In this document: one piece after another, positions 36,654 through 47,968 of the stretch
Layout: each line of letters opens with the position of its first letter
Position numbering within the stretch: the stretch's first letter is position 1
Assembly: GCA_003008705.1 (NCBI GenBank)
Contig: PDUO01000053.1
Span: forward strand, 189,891-253,890
DNA length: 64,000 nt
Reading direction: 5' to 3'
Source of the DNA: Pezicula radicicola
Taxonomy: Eukaryota > Ascomycota > Leotiomycetes > Helotiales > Dermateaceae
Position numbers and translations under genes: made by a program
Notes under the pieces: generated by a model
The model's input: only the letters and a program-made list of their open reading frames with translations
The model's database searches: none
Told to the model about the DNA's origin: nothing

Positions 36654-39552
36654 TTACTCAAGTGTTGACGCATCACTACTAATCGTCCTCGTTGACACCA
36701 TGATTATGGCAGACAAACCATAAGCCACCAAAGCCAGTATTGCCACCAAAATCTCAGTGAGAGTAACAGCGACCTTGATCCCCGTCGTCAATGGCCTATT
36801 CCAGATTATAGCCAGAGGAACCACGAAGATAGCTAGAACACACAGGGCAACGAGGAAGACCAGGATCTTGTATTGCTTGATGCGGAAGCGTTTAAGTTTC
36901 GATTTAAACGGCCTTGGAAGCGCAGAGCGTACCGCTGGCTCAGTGTAATGCCAGTATGGAATAGCGATGATGCAGATGACTGAGAAGAGAATGATAGCTG
37001 TGATCATCCCTTTGACCCCTTTGTGAATAAGTCTCGTCTAGAGCACCGCAATTGGCGCTACCACAATGACGGCCACGATGAGGAAAAGCGTAACGATAAA
37101 CTCCATAGGTTTAAAAGCTTCCTTCACCAGCCTCGGCAGAGTCTTCGACATCCAAACCCAACTCAGTCTGCTCAATCTCAAAACATTAACGCGAACCAAA
37201 TAACCCACCCACCGAAACAAGAAAGTCGTAGGTACCGACCCCCTCCGCACCGGCTGCCGCTTTCTATCCGCATAGAGCTTGATACTCGTTCTATAAGCTT
37301 TAATCATATTTCGAGTCCATATGCTCCATATTATCAAATGGACAGTGTAAGCAAAGGCAGTAAAGCCGACGCCAATCGAGATGAATGTGGAGAGTGGCGC
37401 GCGGTTGCTGAGATCTTCGACTTGCATGCCGAAGAGTGTAGCGGCGAATGTTAGCGGGATGAAAAAGAAAGCTAGCTCGGTGAGTTTTGTCACGGCTTGG
37501 GCTTCGGGTATTGAGCGTGGAGTGCCATGTTGGATGTTAATGAGGTGGATGCGGTTTATAGTCGTTGGAGTGTATTGTCGATTTCTGTGAATAGAGATCT
37601 GAGGCCATTTTCTAGATCGTCGTTGCCTGGTTTAGCTTCTGTCGAGGATGTCTCGGATTGGCCACTGCTATCGGCGGGCGATTGTTTATCGTGGATGAAC
37701 GTGAAGAAAGCCTTCATGGAACGTCACGTCTCGGGAAGCTCAAGCTGGGCTCGTACAACGAGTTCACGCCATATCGACAGACTCTCTTCCATCTTTGCAT
37801 CATCGAGAGTGGTAAGACTGATCTCGTCAAGTCCATTATGGAATATCTTGAGGAGTATCAATATATCTGAGCGGATGATATCGAGTAGTGGCCGCATTAT
37901 TGTTGACAGTTCATATCCTTGCTGAGCAGGTCTAGCTAGCTACTGTTCAAGTTCTGAACTTGTGGATTTCGGATTTTCAAGGCCATCTCTCAGCGTTTCG
38001 AACAAATATAGACTTTGTAAAGCTTCTTCGAGGTTGAAGTCCGAGGTGAACGTCGGCCTTGATGCAATTTGTTCGAAAATCAATTTCGACCTTAGCTTAT
38101 CAAAAGTTTCTCTTCTTGAAATCGAGAGTCATTGGAGCCTGATGCTCCTTTTCTTTAGGTCTTGCCATAGATGCAATTCGTTGTGCTATTCTCTGCCATC
38201 TTGAAAGATCTCTTTGAGGGTCGTGACGTTCTTTTATGTGGCCGTAGATTTCATCCATAGTTGGTGTATATGGGTACGCGGTTCGCCGTCTTGCTCATCA
38301 GAGCTATCTGAACTCAAAACGGAAGTATCCCTGGACGATGTGGCGATCACTGCTTCCATGTGTTCAAGGCCTTCAGCTAAGGTTGACAGTGGGTCCAGGA
38401 GAAGAATTATTAAGAAGCATTAGTAGCCAGCCAGAGGAAATAGTAGTGTATAAAAGCGTACCACTCTGACAATCTGTACCTGAGGCTTTTTGAGTCCAAA
38501 TAGACACTCTTTCCTCTCATCCACAATACCTCTTCATCCTTATCGTGGTGGCTGGATCTATGAAAAGTGGCCAATCAACTCGAAAAATATTTGTTTCGGT
38601 TTAAAAGATGCTGAGATCATTAGATATATCCGGCGTGTACTCCAAACGACCAATGTCTGGATCCAAAAGATCTACCAAGTCTAAGGTTGAGAATGGTACT
38701 AAAGGAAGTCGATCAACGGGTCGGTGCCACTTCATAGACGCATACGATTTCTTCATATCGGAAGTCTTCCATTTATGCGATGGACGGTCAGTGTAGGCTG
38801 CCCCTCTATAGCCTAAATTAAGGAGATGTTCCTCAAAAAATTCAGGGCTAACACCAAATCGGTTTCCAAGGCAACTTATCACTCCTGGACACAGGTCTTC
38901 TACCACAACCAGGTGTAACTGAGTTTCGGGTGGAATAGGCCCGAGTGACTGAATAACGACATCCTGGCTATAGCTGTCATGCATTTGGAAGTGTGATAAT
39001 ACTGGGTGGAGCTCAAGTCTCTGGTATGTATTCTGAAGTTATGGTGACGTGTTCTCGAGTTGGGGTGGACATTCTTATTCTTGAGATGCGGCAACACATC
39101 TGCTTCCTGCGTCAGGATTTCATCGTAAGGAAACGAAGTCGAATGTTGATGCTGCCTAGACCGAGACTGGGACGAATTTCCTCTCTGAGTTCGGAGGAAA
39201 GTGTGTTTTTCAGCATTCCGTGAATGTTCGGGGCCCATTGGCGCGTGTCATGATTTTCAATATTCATTTTAGGAGCAAAACGCTGTCTCGCAGTGGTAGG
39301 TGTATCTGCCTCGAGACGATCATCGATTGATGACTTATTGGAATTGGAGCGGGCCTCTTGCTTTTGAGAATTCGTAGTTTTTGTGCTATTTAGAGATGAA
39401 CTATCTGAGACTGGTAGAGGAACAGACTCGGGAACATTGATAACATGATCATAATCTGATGATTGGTTGTTATGGCCATAAGCTGACTGGGTTGGGTCTT
39501 GTTGACTTGGAAATGGTTGAGTATTGCTATTTCCTTGCAGAGCTCCAGACAT
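36654..39552 (-). pseudogene. Fungal CorA-like divalent-cation transporter family protein, broken
   Basis: ATG 39552 opens an Asn/Ser/Gln-rich N-terminus (MSGALQGNSNTQPFPSQ). Near 39.1 kb the frame shifts. From about 38984 a single frame carries the cytosolic domain typical of fungal CorA-like proteins (LHLVVVEDLCPGVISCLGN, VSPEFFEEHLLN, KWHRPVDRLPL), then helices with many TAG/TAA interruptions between 38.6 and 37.5 kb. The C-terminal membrane part follows: TKLTELAFFFIPLTFAATLF with FGMQV, where CorA proteins have the GMN-type loop, then four further hydrophobic segments down to the stop at 36654, interrupted by one TAG (IAVL-stop-TRL). CorA-type proteins move magnesium or related ions; the fungal branch is often uncharacterised. 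The number of stops rules out function. Confidence 0.75.
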
Positions 39553-40109
39553 CTCCGGCTATAAGCTGCTGCAGCCATGGTTCGACATTATGCATTATAT
39601 TTTTCTAACAGTTTTGACGAGGTACCGATAATGTCGTCTTGAAGCACAAAGATTCACTGCGCTGACAAGAGCAGGAGAAGTTCTTCAGAAGCTCTAACGA
39701 ACCCCATTTTGGGTCCTTAGAGGTGTTCGCATCGTTAATACAGGCGAGAAATAGAGCCTCAGCGGCTCCGGATTTAAAAAGAACTAAGAAATACGTGAGA
39801 GAGAAGAAATTCCCTCAAAGCCTCGAGACGCTGAAGGGTCTCATGGAGTGTGATAAATATGCATGTCCTGCAGAGTACATACAAATGCCCCGCAAATGCT
39901 GACCACGTAGCCAAGTCCAAGTCACACAACACAGAGCCTCGTAAAAGGCTTGAGGACTTTTAACATCAGGAGATTCTCAAGATAGAAAATTATATATGTC
40001 TGTTGCTACCTCTGTATAGCCGCAATTTGCGCAGCTATTACCATGTCTGTGAGATTTCAAGCTGGCTTGTATAGTAAGACCATCTTGTGAACATGCTTTA
40101 CTGGCAAGG

Positions 40110-41049
40110 CTCGGGCTAATTTTGCCTAGGATTTATACCATTCCTAGGTTATCATCATGTCCTCATGATACTCCTAATAATTGCAATTGTTCTCTACTAT
40201 AAAGCAAGAGTCCTGTGTCATTTGCTAGGTCTTAGCTGATTCGCATGCCAACATAACCCAATTGTCCTTGCAGGATGTACATCATCAAATGGCCTGAGTA
40301 ATATCTATCTACTTTCTTTGTTATATACAAAAGCTCCGATTCAAACACTATCTAGCTCTTCAGAGATAATAAATAGCAACGTCTCGACCACTTTCGCCTC
40401 TTTGACAAAAACAGGCAATGTCGATACTATGAAGGTTAGAGTTGGTTACATGGGTTTCTGCATAAGTTAAAATACAGGCGTATGGCTTTGCTCTGGTAGC
40501 GCTAAAAGCTTGGCGAATACAATCAAGATTGAAACATCAGCAACGGACAGAGATCCGCTGAATTAGATATAGATTACGAGCAAGTTCAGAGATAATGTAG
40601 TTTTTGACGGGCTGATGTAAGTGACAGAAACATCTTAAGGACACTTGGAACAGACAGAGCTTATCTATACACACAGATATACCGGCATTCCTCTAGCCTT
40701 CATTGTTTTCCTACTGCTTGGAATATTCCCAGGATGGCATAAAGAGGTCGGCTTATATGGAAGTGAAAGAGACGTAAAACCTTTCCCCTCGAGGCCAGTA
40801 TCACAAGTAGCGTTGGCTCTTGTCACGCTCGCTTCCATATTCATGTTCGTCTCTGCAATATGGCAACGGATTGGAAGCGCTGCTGCAGCTACGATGGTGC
40901 ATAGTTTATCTTATGGAACAGTGGAAGCTAATGTTGGACCGGCAGCAACGGCATTGGCTTGGATAGCGGTTTACATTTCGTTCTTTGTCACTATTGGATT
41001 ATTAGTGATCATTCTTTCTATTCGATTACTGGATCAATTGTTGGAATGA
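40110..41049 (+). pseudogene. Fig1-domain calcium/mating membrane protein, broken
   Basis: The N-terminal helix with the family signature lies at about 40134-40200 (FIPFLGYHHVLMILLIIAIV) without a clear ATG. An intron ends at TTGCAG near 40273. The next exon reads CTSSNGLSNIYLLSLLYTK, a Ser/Thr-rich stretch, and then MKVRVGYMGFC at about 40431, the G-x-x-GxC core of the Fig1 domain, followed by GVWLCSGSA. Stops follow: CIS-stop-NT and PLN-stop-I-stop-IT. The C-terminal half is open from about 40645: a TM helix (PLAFIVFLLLGIFPG), then two more (VALALVTLASIFMFVSAIW and ALAWIAVYISFFVTIGLLVI), ending at 41049. Fig1 proteins assist low-affinity calcium uptake and cell fusion during mating. Confidence 0.75.
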
Positions 41050-41598
41050 GCGCCTTTCTCCACTATTGTCATATTATCATTTCGAAACATCGATATTAAA
41101 TTTGAAAGAAAAAAGTAGATTGAAGTTCATAATAAACTACAGCATCCTAACTTGGTAATATTTTGAAAAACAGAACTTCATTCAATGTTCCCAAGCGCTT
41201 CAAACATTATGACCTCAAAAGTTCCAGCTCACTTGGAAAAATGGGCCTTTAATGTTCTAAAGTCTGTTTCAACGTTTGCTTAGATTTATTCAGGACTGTC
41301 GAGCTTGATGTCTAGCATCGAGTTGAACATTCTGCCCCCTTTTCCGCCTCGCTTAATTTCTTGGCATTGGGAGAGCTCTTACTTTTCTCGGGCCCAAGCA
41401 CATTGTCTCACAAGGAAATAATACAATAACGCAATTGGTTTCTTCATGATCATTTCTTTATTGTACAGTCTAAAGGTTTTGTATGCTCTCTATTCCCATG
41501 TTCCCAATTCTCTTCCGATGAAAAACGCAGTGCAAAAAATGCAGTGAAGTCTCAACCGCCAAGAATGTTGCTAGAACTCCTGGAAATTGACCAAAAGC
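41050..41598. other. Intergenic between convergent pseudogenes, nothing seen
   Basis: About 550 bp between the 3' ends of the Fig1-type and subtilisin-type pseudogenes. No open frame with a domain and no repeat partner. Confidence 0.5.
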
Positions 41599-43464
41599 TT
41601 ACTCCTCCTTACCACAAGAATCCGGAGTGTTGATACCTGGAGCAGCTTCTCTAATCCCATCAACAACGCACTTCAACTTGCTGTTGGAGTTGACATTGAG
41701 ATTGAAGCAGTCCGCCTTGGTAGCAGTCCATGCTTCGCCCCCAGCTAAAGTAAAGTCTCTCTTCTCTTCAGCACCAAGCCAATCACTGACCTTCTTTGCG
41801 CCACACGCGTGTTGTACATCTGCCTTGACGAGGTCATCAACAGCCCGGGCGCCGCTGCCGAGGAAGGGGCTGTTTACCCAGATACATACACTGTTGCCTG
41901 AGGCTTCTCGGTGGTAGTGGTTGGTGGTGCAGCAGTCGTTGCAGGTTTTGTGGTGAGCGTAGTTGGCTTCTAGGTCGTACTCGAGCTTGTTGATGCGGTG
42001 GTCTTCTGGCTCGATGTCGAGGCGGAAGACTTGTTTGTGCTAGGCGAGGGGTCCGAGTAACAGTTAATATTCCGGTTGATGTTGGAGGTGCGGCAGTTAA
42101 TGTGATTACTACTTGGACTGTAGTCGTACTATGTGCGGCCGAGCTAAAGGATGAGGCAGCAGCAGAGGTTGATGTAGTACTCGAGGCGGAGGAAGATTGC
42201 GCTACTGAGCTACTGCTAGAAGCTGATGAGGATCCTGAGAGGTTGAAACCGGGGAGGAGTTTGCCGGAGTACAAGATGCATCACTGCCATCGCGCTTCTT
42301 GATGCAAGCAGGTTGCCCGTTAGCTAAAGTTGGAACTGCATCGTTGTATATGACCTTTCTCTCCTCGCCAGTCTGCGCAATTGGAGCTCTGGCCCATGCC
42401 TTCTCTTGAACATATTCTTTGACAGCTTAGCGCCATGCAATCCCCGAATGGAACAGCCAGTTTGAATCGATTTCCTGGTATATCTCGTCGATCCCCAAAA
42501 ATAAGTCACTAACCTAGCAGCAGATGCAGTAGCTAATATTAGAGTTAGCTACCAATAGAAAAGAATGGAGGTATGGTGATGCGAACGTACCCACAGAAGT
42601 GCCCTCTGAGAATCCATCATTTGGCTGCCCATTGCTCTGGTTCATGCAAGCCACTGCATCTCCAGGCGCCCAGATTGATACTTAGAAGTCGTTATTCCAC
42701 CAAGCTGGCTTGTCCTGTTATGCAAAATCCATGGGCACACCAAGATTGTCGACCGCTGAAACTGCCAAGAAGCTCAAGTCAGATTCCTAAAGTGCTGGTA
42801 TCTCGTCCACTGGCTCATTGCCACCCCGGTTTCCGGTTGCGACCAAGAATATCACATCAAGGCTGACCAATTCCCTTAGAACCCCGTAGTAGTCCCATGA
42901 GAGACTATGATGAGGTTGGGGGATATCATCTAAAGGATTAGGTAAACCTGCTAAAAAACTGACAACAGCCCTTGTTCCAAGATTATTAGCTCGCACATCA
43001 TCGGCCACTTTGGCAAAGGCATCAATAATGGGACGTGTTCGCCATTCAAAGGGTTGAAAAATATTTGGATCGTCTACTGCCGGATTGAAGACCGCCTTAG
43101 GGATCTTTACCATAGTGACATCTGCCGACTTGGCAATGCCATATTGTTGTCCTGTAGCTTTGGATTGTATGCAAGTACCGTGACCCTTTTCAAGGTTCAC
43201 ATCTTCCATCACCGTGTTGTAATCATAGCTATAAGGGTCTGGGTCATTTGGTTTACCTGCAAATATCTTGTGTAAATGTCAGTCCATGCCATCCACTGTG
43301 AGGAAGCAGCATAACTTACCCAGTTCACTGAGCCTAAGATTCCTATATAGTCCTATTGATAACAGTTCCGAAACCTCCTGGTACATGCTGCGGTTTTGGG
43401 CTAGATTACGAGGCATCATTGCATTCAAATTCCCAAGCATCCAGCCCCCAGCTTTTACATCCAC
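41599..43464 (-). pseudogene. Subtilisin-like (S8) serine peptidase with Ser-rich linker, broken
   Basis: Catalytic landmarks are visible: His in GHGTC at 43180-43182, Asn in VATGNRGG near 42830, and Ser in GTSV at 42595-42597. A 58-bp intron (42533-42590) splits the latter, restoring GTSVATASAARLVTY. An upstream exon (MYQEVSELLSIGLYRNLRL) and an intron near 43318-43255 precede the His block; the Asp motif is not assigned. Downstream come DEIYQEIDSNWLFHSG, a long Ser/Ala/Thr linker (42250-42080) and a conserved-looking tail (CIWVNSPFLGSGARAVDDLV, then DWLGAEEKRDFTLAGGEAW) ending at TAA 41599. Lesions: TAA and TAG near 42.7 kb, TAA in AWR-stop-AV, at least two frameshifts. Probably once an extracellular peptidase. 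Confidence 0.75.
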
Positions 43465-43675
43465 AATCAGCTTCTATCACATCCGTGAGATATCTTCTGC
43501 GACTATTACTTTGAGTCAGGGTCACGCAGATTATAAGCTGGAATCCTGGGCTGTTAGACTTGTAACCAAACTTCGCAGCGATTCCACCATCAAAATCGTA
43601 ATGCATTCTACTGCAGCTACCGTTGCGCAAATGACCCGCATTGCCTCTACTTCCGACGATGCATGCAGATACCAA
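43406..43675 (-). pseudogene. Possible Cys-containing secreted fragment overlapping the S8 5' end
   Basis: A frame different from that of the S8 exon reads CSRMHYDFDGGIAAKFGYKS, FQLIICVTLTQSNSRRRYLT and DCGCKSWGLDAWEFECNDAS, then stops. It looks protein-like and Cys-rich. It may be an N-terminal part of the S8 gene in a shifted frame, or a separate small gene remnant. Family not recognised. Confidence 0.3.
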
Positions 43676-43774
43676 TAGTCTAGCCTAGTATCCTTTTCCG
43701 AATGGCGCCTAGAGTCTGGTTAGGGAGGCTCTGACAGACCACTTCTATATACTCCCCAGTCGTTCCGCGAGATA

Positions 43775-45740
43775 TTGCTTCTATACATCAAACACATCGA
43801 CAGGCCTGTAACCAACTTCGCAAACAACTTTGACTACTACATGACTTACACCCTTGATATCCTTCTCGAATCTCGCAACTATGCTAAGAAGGCCATTGCA
43901 CAATATGAACACTATAATAGGTATTACTCGATGTCCTTGTCCCGGCATCTCGGTTCTTCTGGTATTGAGTTCCATGGCCAACTTCAACTCTATAGCTCTA
44001 CCTAAGTTTAGTTAAATCTTCCCGTTGGTGTTACGTACCTTGCACAAGACATCATGTCCCCGAACTTTCGATGGCGAATTACAGCCAGCGATAATAAATC
44101 TCCTTAGACCATTATTACTACACCTCTTAACTAATTAATGCATGCATACGGACTTAGCTCCTTTTACGAAGTTCAATATACGTACCAGCCCTACACTATC
44201 CTCTGCATGGAGATCGACGCCATTCAAAGCTTCTCCTACGAAGCATCCTCAACACTTCATTCCATTCTAAAGACCGGGATCTGTAAATTTGATGATCCTA
44301 CTCACCTTCTCACATCATCCTCCAGCTCTTTAAATTCCACCGACGCAGCAACAAAAGAACTCGCGTGCCAAGCCGCTGTAAAGGCCCCCAACCCTGCTTA
44401 AATCAAAGCCATTGACATCGCCTTCAAACCATCAAACGGCATATCTTGTATTGTCGGTCCTCCTGGTACCGGCAAGAGCCGAGTTGTTGCCCATGTTGCA
44501 TCTGTTGTCGCCCTATATGGTATTAGTGTTCTTATTTGCGGTACATCTAATACTTAGTTAGATGAGCTCTCTACCAATATATCGTTACAAACTCAGAACC
44601 TCTACGAACACCGCAAGTCCTTTTACGACTACTTTATAACTCGGTTCTCTATATCTGATAAACAAGACCCTCGAGCTTAATATAAAGACTTCGCCTTATT
44701 TGAACCCACCTCTAAACTAACAATACCTACACTACTTAACTACATCAAGTAATTCCCCTTAGAACCTCCTGCTAAAAGGGAACAACTTTACCACAATCTT
44801 AATGCAATTCTCCGCAAATCTCCTCTCCCTCCTTACAATATAAACGAAGTCTATACTACTTTGTCGAGGAGTAAGACTTATATCCTTCAAAAATCAAGGA
44901 TTATTATCGCTATATATTTCACCTCAACCGATGTCAGACTACGCCAGTTCCGCTTTAGTTCCTGTATCCTCGATGAAGCAGCCCAAACCCTGGAAGCTAC
45001 GTCTATTATCCCTCTTACTATCTTTGCAATACGTCTTATCAAGGGTCTTCTAGTTGTCGGCGATCTAAAACAACTTAGTCCCGTCATTTACTCCTCCTAC
45101 GCCAATAACTCAGCTTTCTCTCAATTACAGCTCACCGTCTTGTCCAGACTTATTTATATAGGTGTTTAAACTATAATCCTTACCAAATAGTACCGGATGT
45201 TGCCCTAGCTTCTCCAATTCCCTAATAACACGTTTTATAACGGGCTCTTGGAAGACAGATACAAAACTACCCCTTTTTCAGATAACTAGATTAAATATTA
45301 TAAGACAAAACTTTGGTCCCCTACAGGTCTTATTGCCCTCGCCACTTCTACTATAAAATCTATCCAAGATGAAAATCACTTATAGAGGAACCTACAGTAG
45401 GTTATAGATATTATTAAAGTTCTACACGAAATCTTCGTATCCCCTATTTTAATACCTTTCTCTAAAATATTTGTTCTTACCGCTTACAAAGCCGACTACA
45501 CTCCTATACACTACAGCGTTTCTTTAAGAAAGTCAAATGTATCCTAAATTCACTTAAATCCGTGTTGCGACTATCGCCCGTTTCTAGGGCCAATAGGGTG
45601 GCCTTGGTATCCTCGATGTTACTCTATCTTCCTCTGGCCTTGCGTCCAAGTCAGTTTTAAACCCTGGAGCCCTTAGTGACCCACAATGTCTCAACGTAGC
45701 TCTTACCAGAGCCAAACACGGCCTGATCGTTATCTTCTGA
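43775..45740 (+). pseudogene. UPF1-like superfamily 1 helicase, copy 1, broken
   Basis: One frame from about 43775 to 45540 carries the SF1 (Upf1/Dna2-type) motif series: NPA-stop-IKAID (Q-like motif), Walker A GPPGTGKSR at 44457-44480, motif Ia VLICGTSNTQLDEL, motif II LDEAAQ at 44972, motif III GDLKQLSP at 45059-45082, and YRMLP near 45190. After a shift it goes on with motif V ARF-stop-GQ-stop-GGLGILD and motif VI NVALTRAKHGLIVIF, ending at 45740. Known members unwind RNA or DNA in decay and silencing pathways. Stops are almost all TAG/TAA where the family has Gln (for example NPAQ, FQGQ). The N-terminal region before 43775 is missing or unrecognised. It shares strand and architecture with the copy at 58794-61867. 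Confidence 0.85.
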
Positions 45741-46723
45741 GGATAGAGAAATAGTTGAGAGTACCCCCACTAAACAGATAAAGCAGAGAAAGGGTGATGT
45801 TTCCCAAGCACTATACCAAGTATTATATAGAACATAAAATCAAACTCATTCCCTATACATCCCTCAGTCCTATCTTTCCCATAGCTGCCCAACCTCTTAT
45901 GAATTCATCAACCATTTCCACATAGTATCCTCCCCTACAGCTCCACTCACCTACACCCAGTCGATTCCAATAAACCTAGAATTCCTGTTTCTCATCATTC
46001 CCTCATCTAATCTCTTGTATATTTCCAGACATCTAAAGTCCCTCCCTCCATTAATGAGACAAAGCCATATCCTATTTATCTTATAGTTCCCAACGCAAGA
46101 ATTCTATAAGCTTCTTATTACACATTCCCAACTGCTTCTAATTCTTAGATCCTTGCCCAAAATTGACTCTGCCACCTCCCCCCCCCATCCGAATTCCAAA
46201 CAATTAGATTCTCTTCTCCCGCTATCCTTACATAGGACAGCACCTCACGCATAACTATACAGTGCGACATCTTTGGTTCTCGTCGGCCCTGTCCTTCTAA
46301 TAACCAGATCAGCCTTCACACCTCACCCTTTATAACCTCTTTCGCCTATACGGCAAACGCAATCAGAGTTCCATCATCACTTCAATTCATCATTCCAATT
46401 CATCATTCCATCTTTCTTCGCTTTCTCACATCCGTAGGTTTAAACCACCCACAGACCCCCACTCTCCCGTAAACTTACCATCACAATCTTCCTTTTTATC
46501 TTCGTCGCAATTCCCTATTTTCTTATTTTATATGTCTATCTCCATTTACAGTATTCGATTTTTTTTTTCCAGTTATACATCTTAGTCTAATTTTTGAATC
46601 TCAATTTTGGTACCAAATTTCCCTCTACACACCACTCATTTTCTAATCTTCGGACTCTTCACCTCCCTTCTGTCTTTACAACTATAAATCAATACTATTC
46701 AACTTCCTACATCGAACCACACC
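45741..46723. other. CT-rich spacer; probable promoter side of the JmjC-like gene
   Basis: No gene-like frame. The plus strand is strongly C/T-rich throughout, including TTCATCATTCCA repeats near 46385-46410 and a T9-10 run near 46558-46570, the composition expected upstream of a plus-strand fungal start codon. Confidence 0.4.
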
Positions 46724-46936
46724 ATGGCACCAGATGATTGTACCATCGTATCTATAACAAGTCATGAACTAGACTCCGGCCTTGAAACATTCCTCGATTA
46801 ACTTCGATCATTAGGATCCTTTTCCTCCTACGGCGTCGTCCTTATTAAATCAATCCCCTCATCTAGGTAAGCCATCCATTTTGTGTATTTTTGAACTTTA
46901 TTTCAACCTGAAGCAGAGTTCGGAAGCCGACTACTA

Positions 46937-46967
46937 CAGTGGGTCACAACTTATAACTGCGATTTTA
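46937..46967 (+). repeat. Left terminal inverted repeat of the mariner element
   Basis: Begins CAGTGGGTCACAACTTATAA directly after a TA. It pairs with 54175-54205 in reverse complement, 25 of 31 bases matching. Confidence 0.85.
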
Positions 46968-47660
46968 TATTTTAGCCTACTACTTACTATATTACTAGAG
47001 TTATTATAAATTAACTACTAATTATATTACCTTTATTCTTTTAATATATAATAAGAAATAATAGAATTTATTATTCCTAAAAGTACTAGTTTCCTAGTAT
47101 TTTATATACTATTTATCCTCCTTAGTATACTTTCTATTAGAGATATAAATAACTTATTAGGGAGGTTATTCTAAGTATTAATTAGGGCTTACTTTAATAC
47201 TTTAAGTACTTCTTTAGATTTCTCTATATTTTAAAGCTTAGGGTATTTATCTAGAACTTACTTTTTAATATACTACTAGATATATTTAATAGGGTTTAAA
47301 TTAGAGGAGACTACTAGTTATAGAAGTATAAGTATATCTATATCTATAAACTATTTATAAATTATATAAGATATATAGATAAAGGTACTATCCTATATAA
47401 ATATAAGGTCTAGTTAGAAGTATTTTAATATCTAATCCTTAAGAACTTTAATATAAGAGTATAAAGAGTAATTATACTTCTTACTCTTAAAATTATAGTC
47501 TAAAATAAATAGTTTATTCTAATTAATACTATCTATAGTTCCTTAAAAATATCCCTAGACTATAACTAATATATCCTTACTTTTAGGATAGATTAATATT
47601 ATCTCTTTATTCTATTTTTAAGCTATTATTTAAAAGACCTATTATATTAATTTATCTAAA

Positions 47661-47932
47661 TGTTGATATATCGATTTCAGACTATATAGGTGAAGTTGGA
47701 GGAGTAAGTGAAGTTCTTGATTAGGAAGGCGGTCGATCTAATCAGGCTCACTGTCCGTGTACTATCGGGTAGAACTTAAATAGCTTCTTCTTCTTCTTCT
47801 TCTCTTGATACAACCAACCCTATGAAACCATACAACAAGAGTACCCATTAGTAATATACTAACTAGTTGCCCATTATAGGTTTAGGAAGCTATTATATAT
47901 ACCATTATATCGGTTTATTGACTAAACCGACA
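47661..47932 (+). repeat. 5' LTR of the copia element
   Basis: Starts TGTTGATATATCG and ends ACCGACA (TG...CA ends). A CTT microsatellite (CTTCTTCTTCTTCTTCTT) lies near 47780. It differs from the 3' LTR at 13 positions, all transitions, with no indel. Confidence 0.95.
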
Positions 47933-47968
47933 CTAATTAGTAGATATATAGATCAAGTAAATCGAGTT

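Noticed and set aside
37023..38423. Plus-strand frames of 69-143 codons
   Set aside because: Antisense to the CorA-like pseudogene with no motif of their own.
41627..42866. Plus-strand frames of 60-97 codons
   Set aside because: Antisense to the S8 peptidase pseudogene, whose minus-strand frames carry catalytic motifs.
46866..46920. Intron starting GTAAGC in the JmjC-like gene
   Set aside because: A donor-like GTAAGC is present, but no acceptor keeps the frame with the downstream half. Reading straight through, with TAA and TGA taken as mutated Gln and Trp/Arg, joins both halves in frame.
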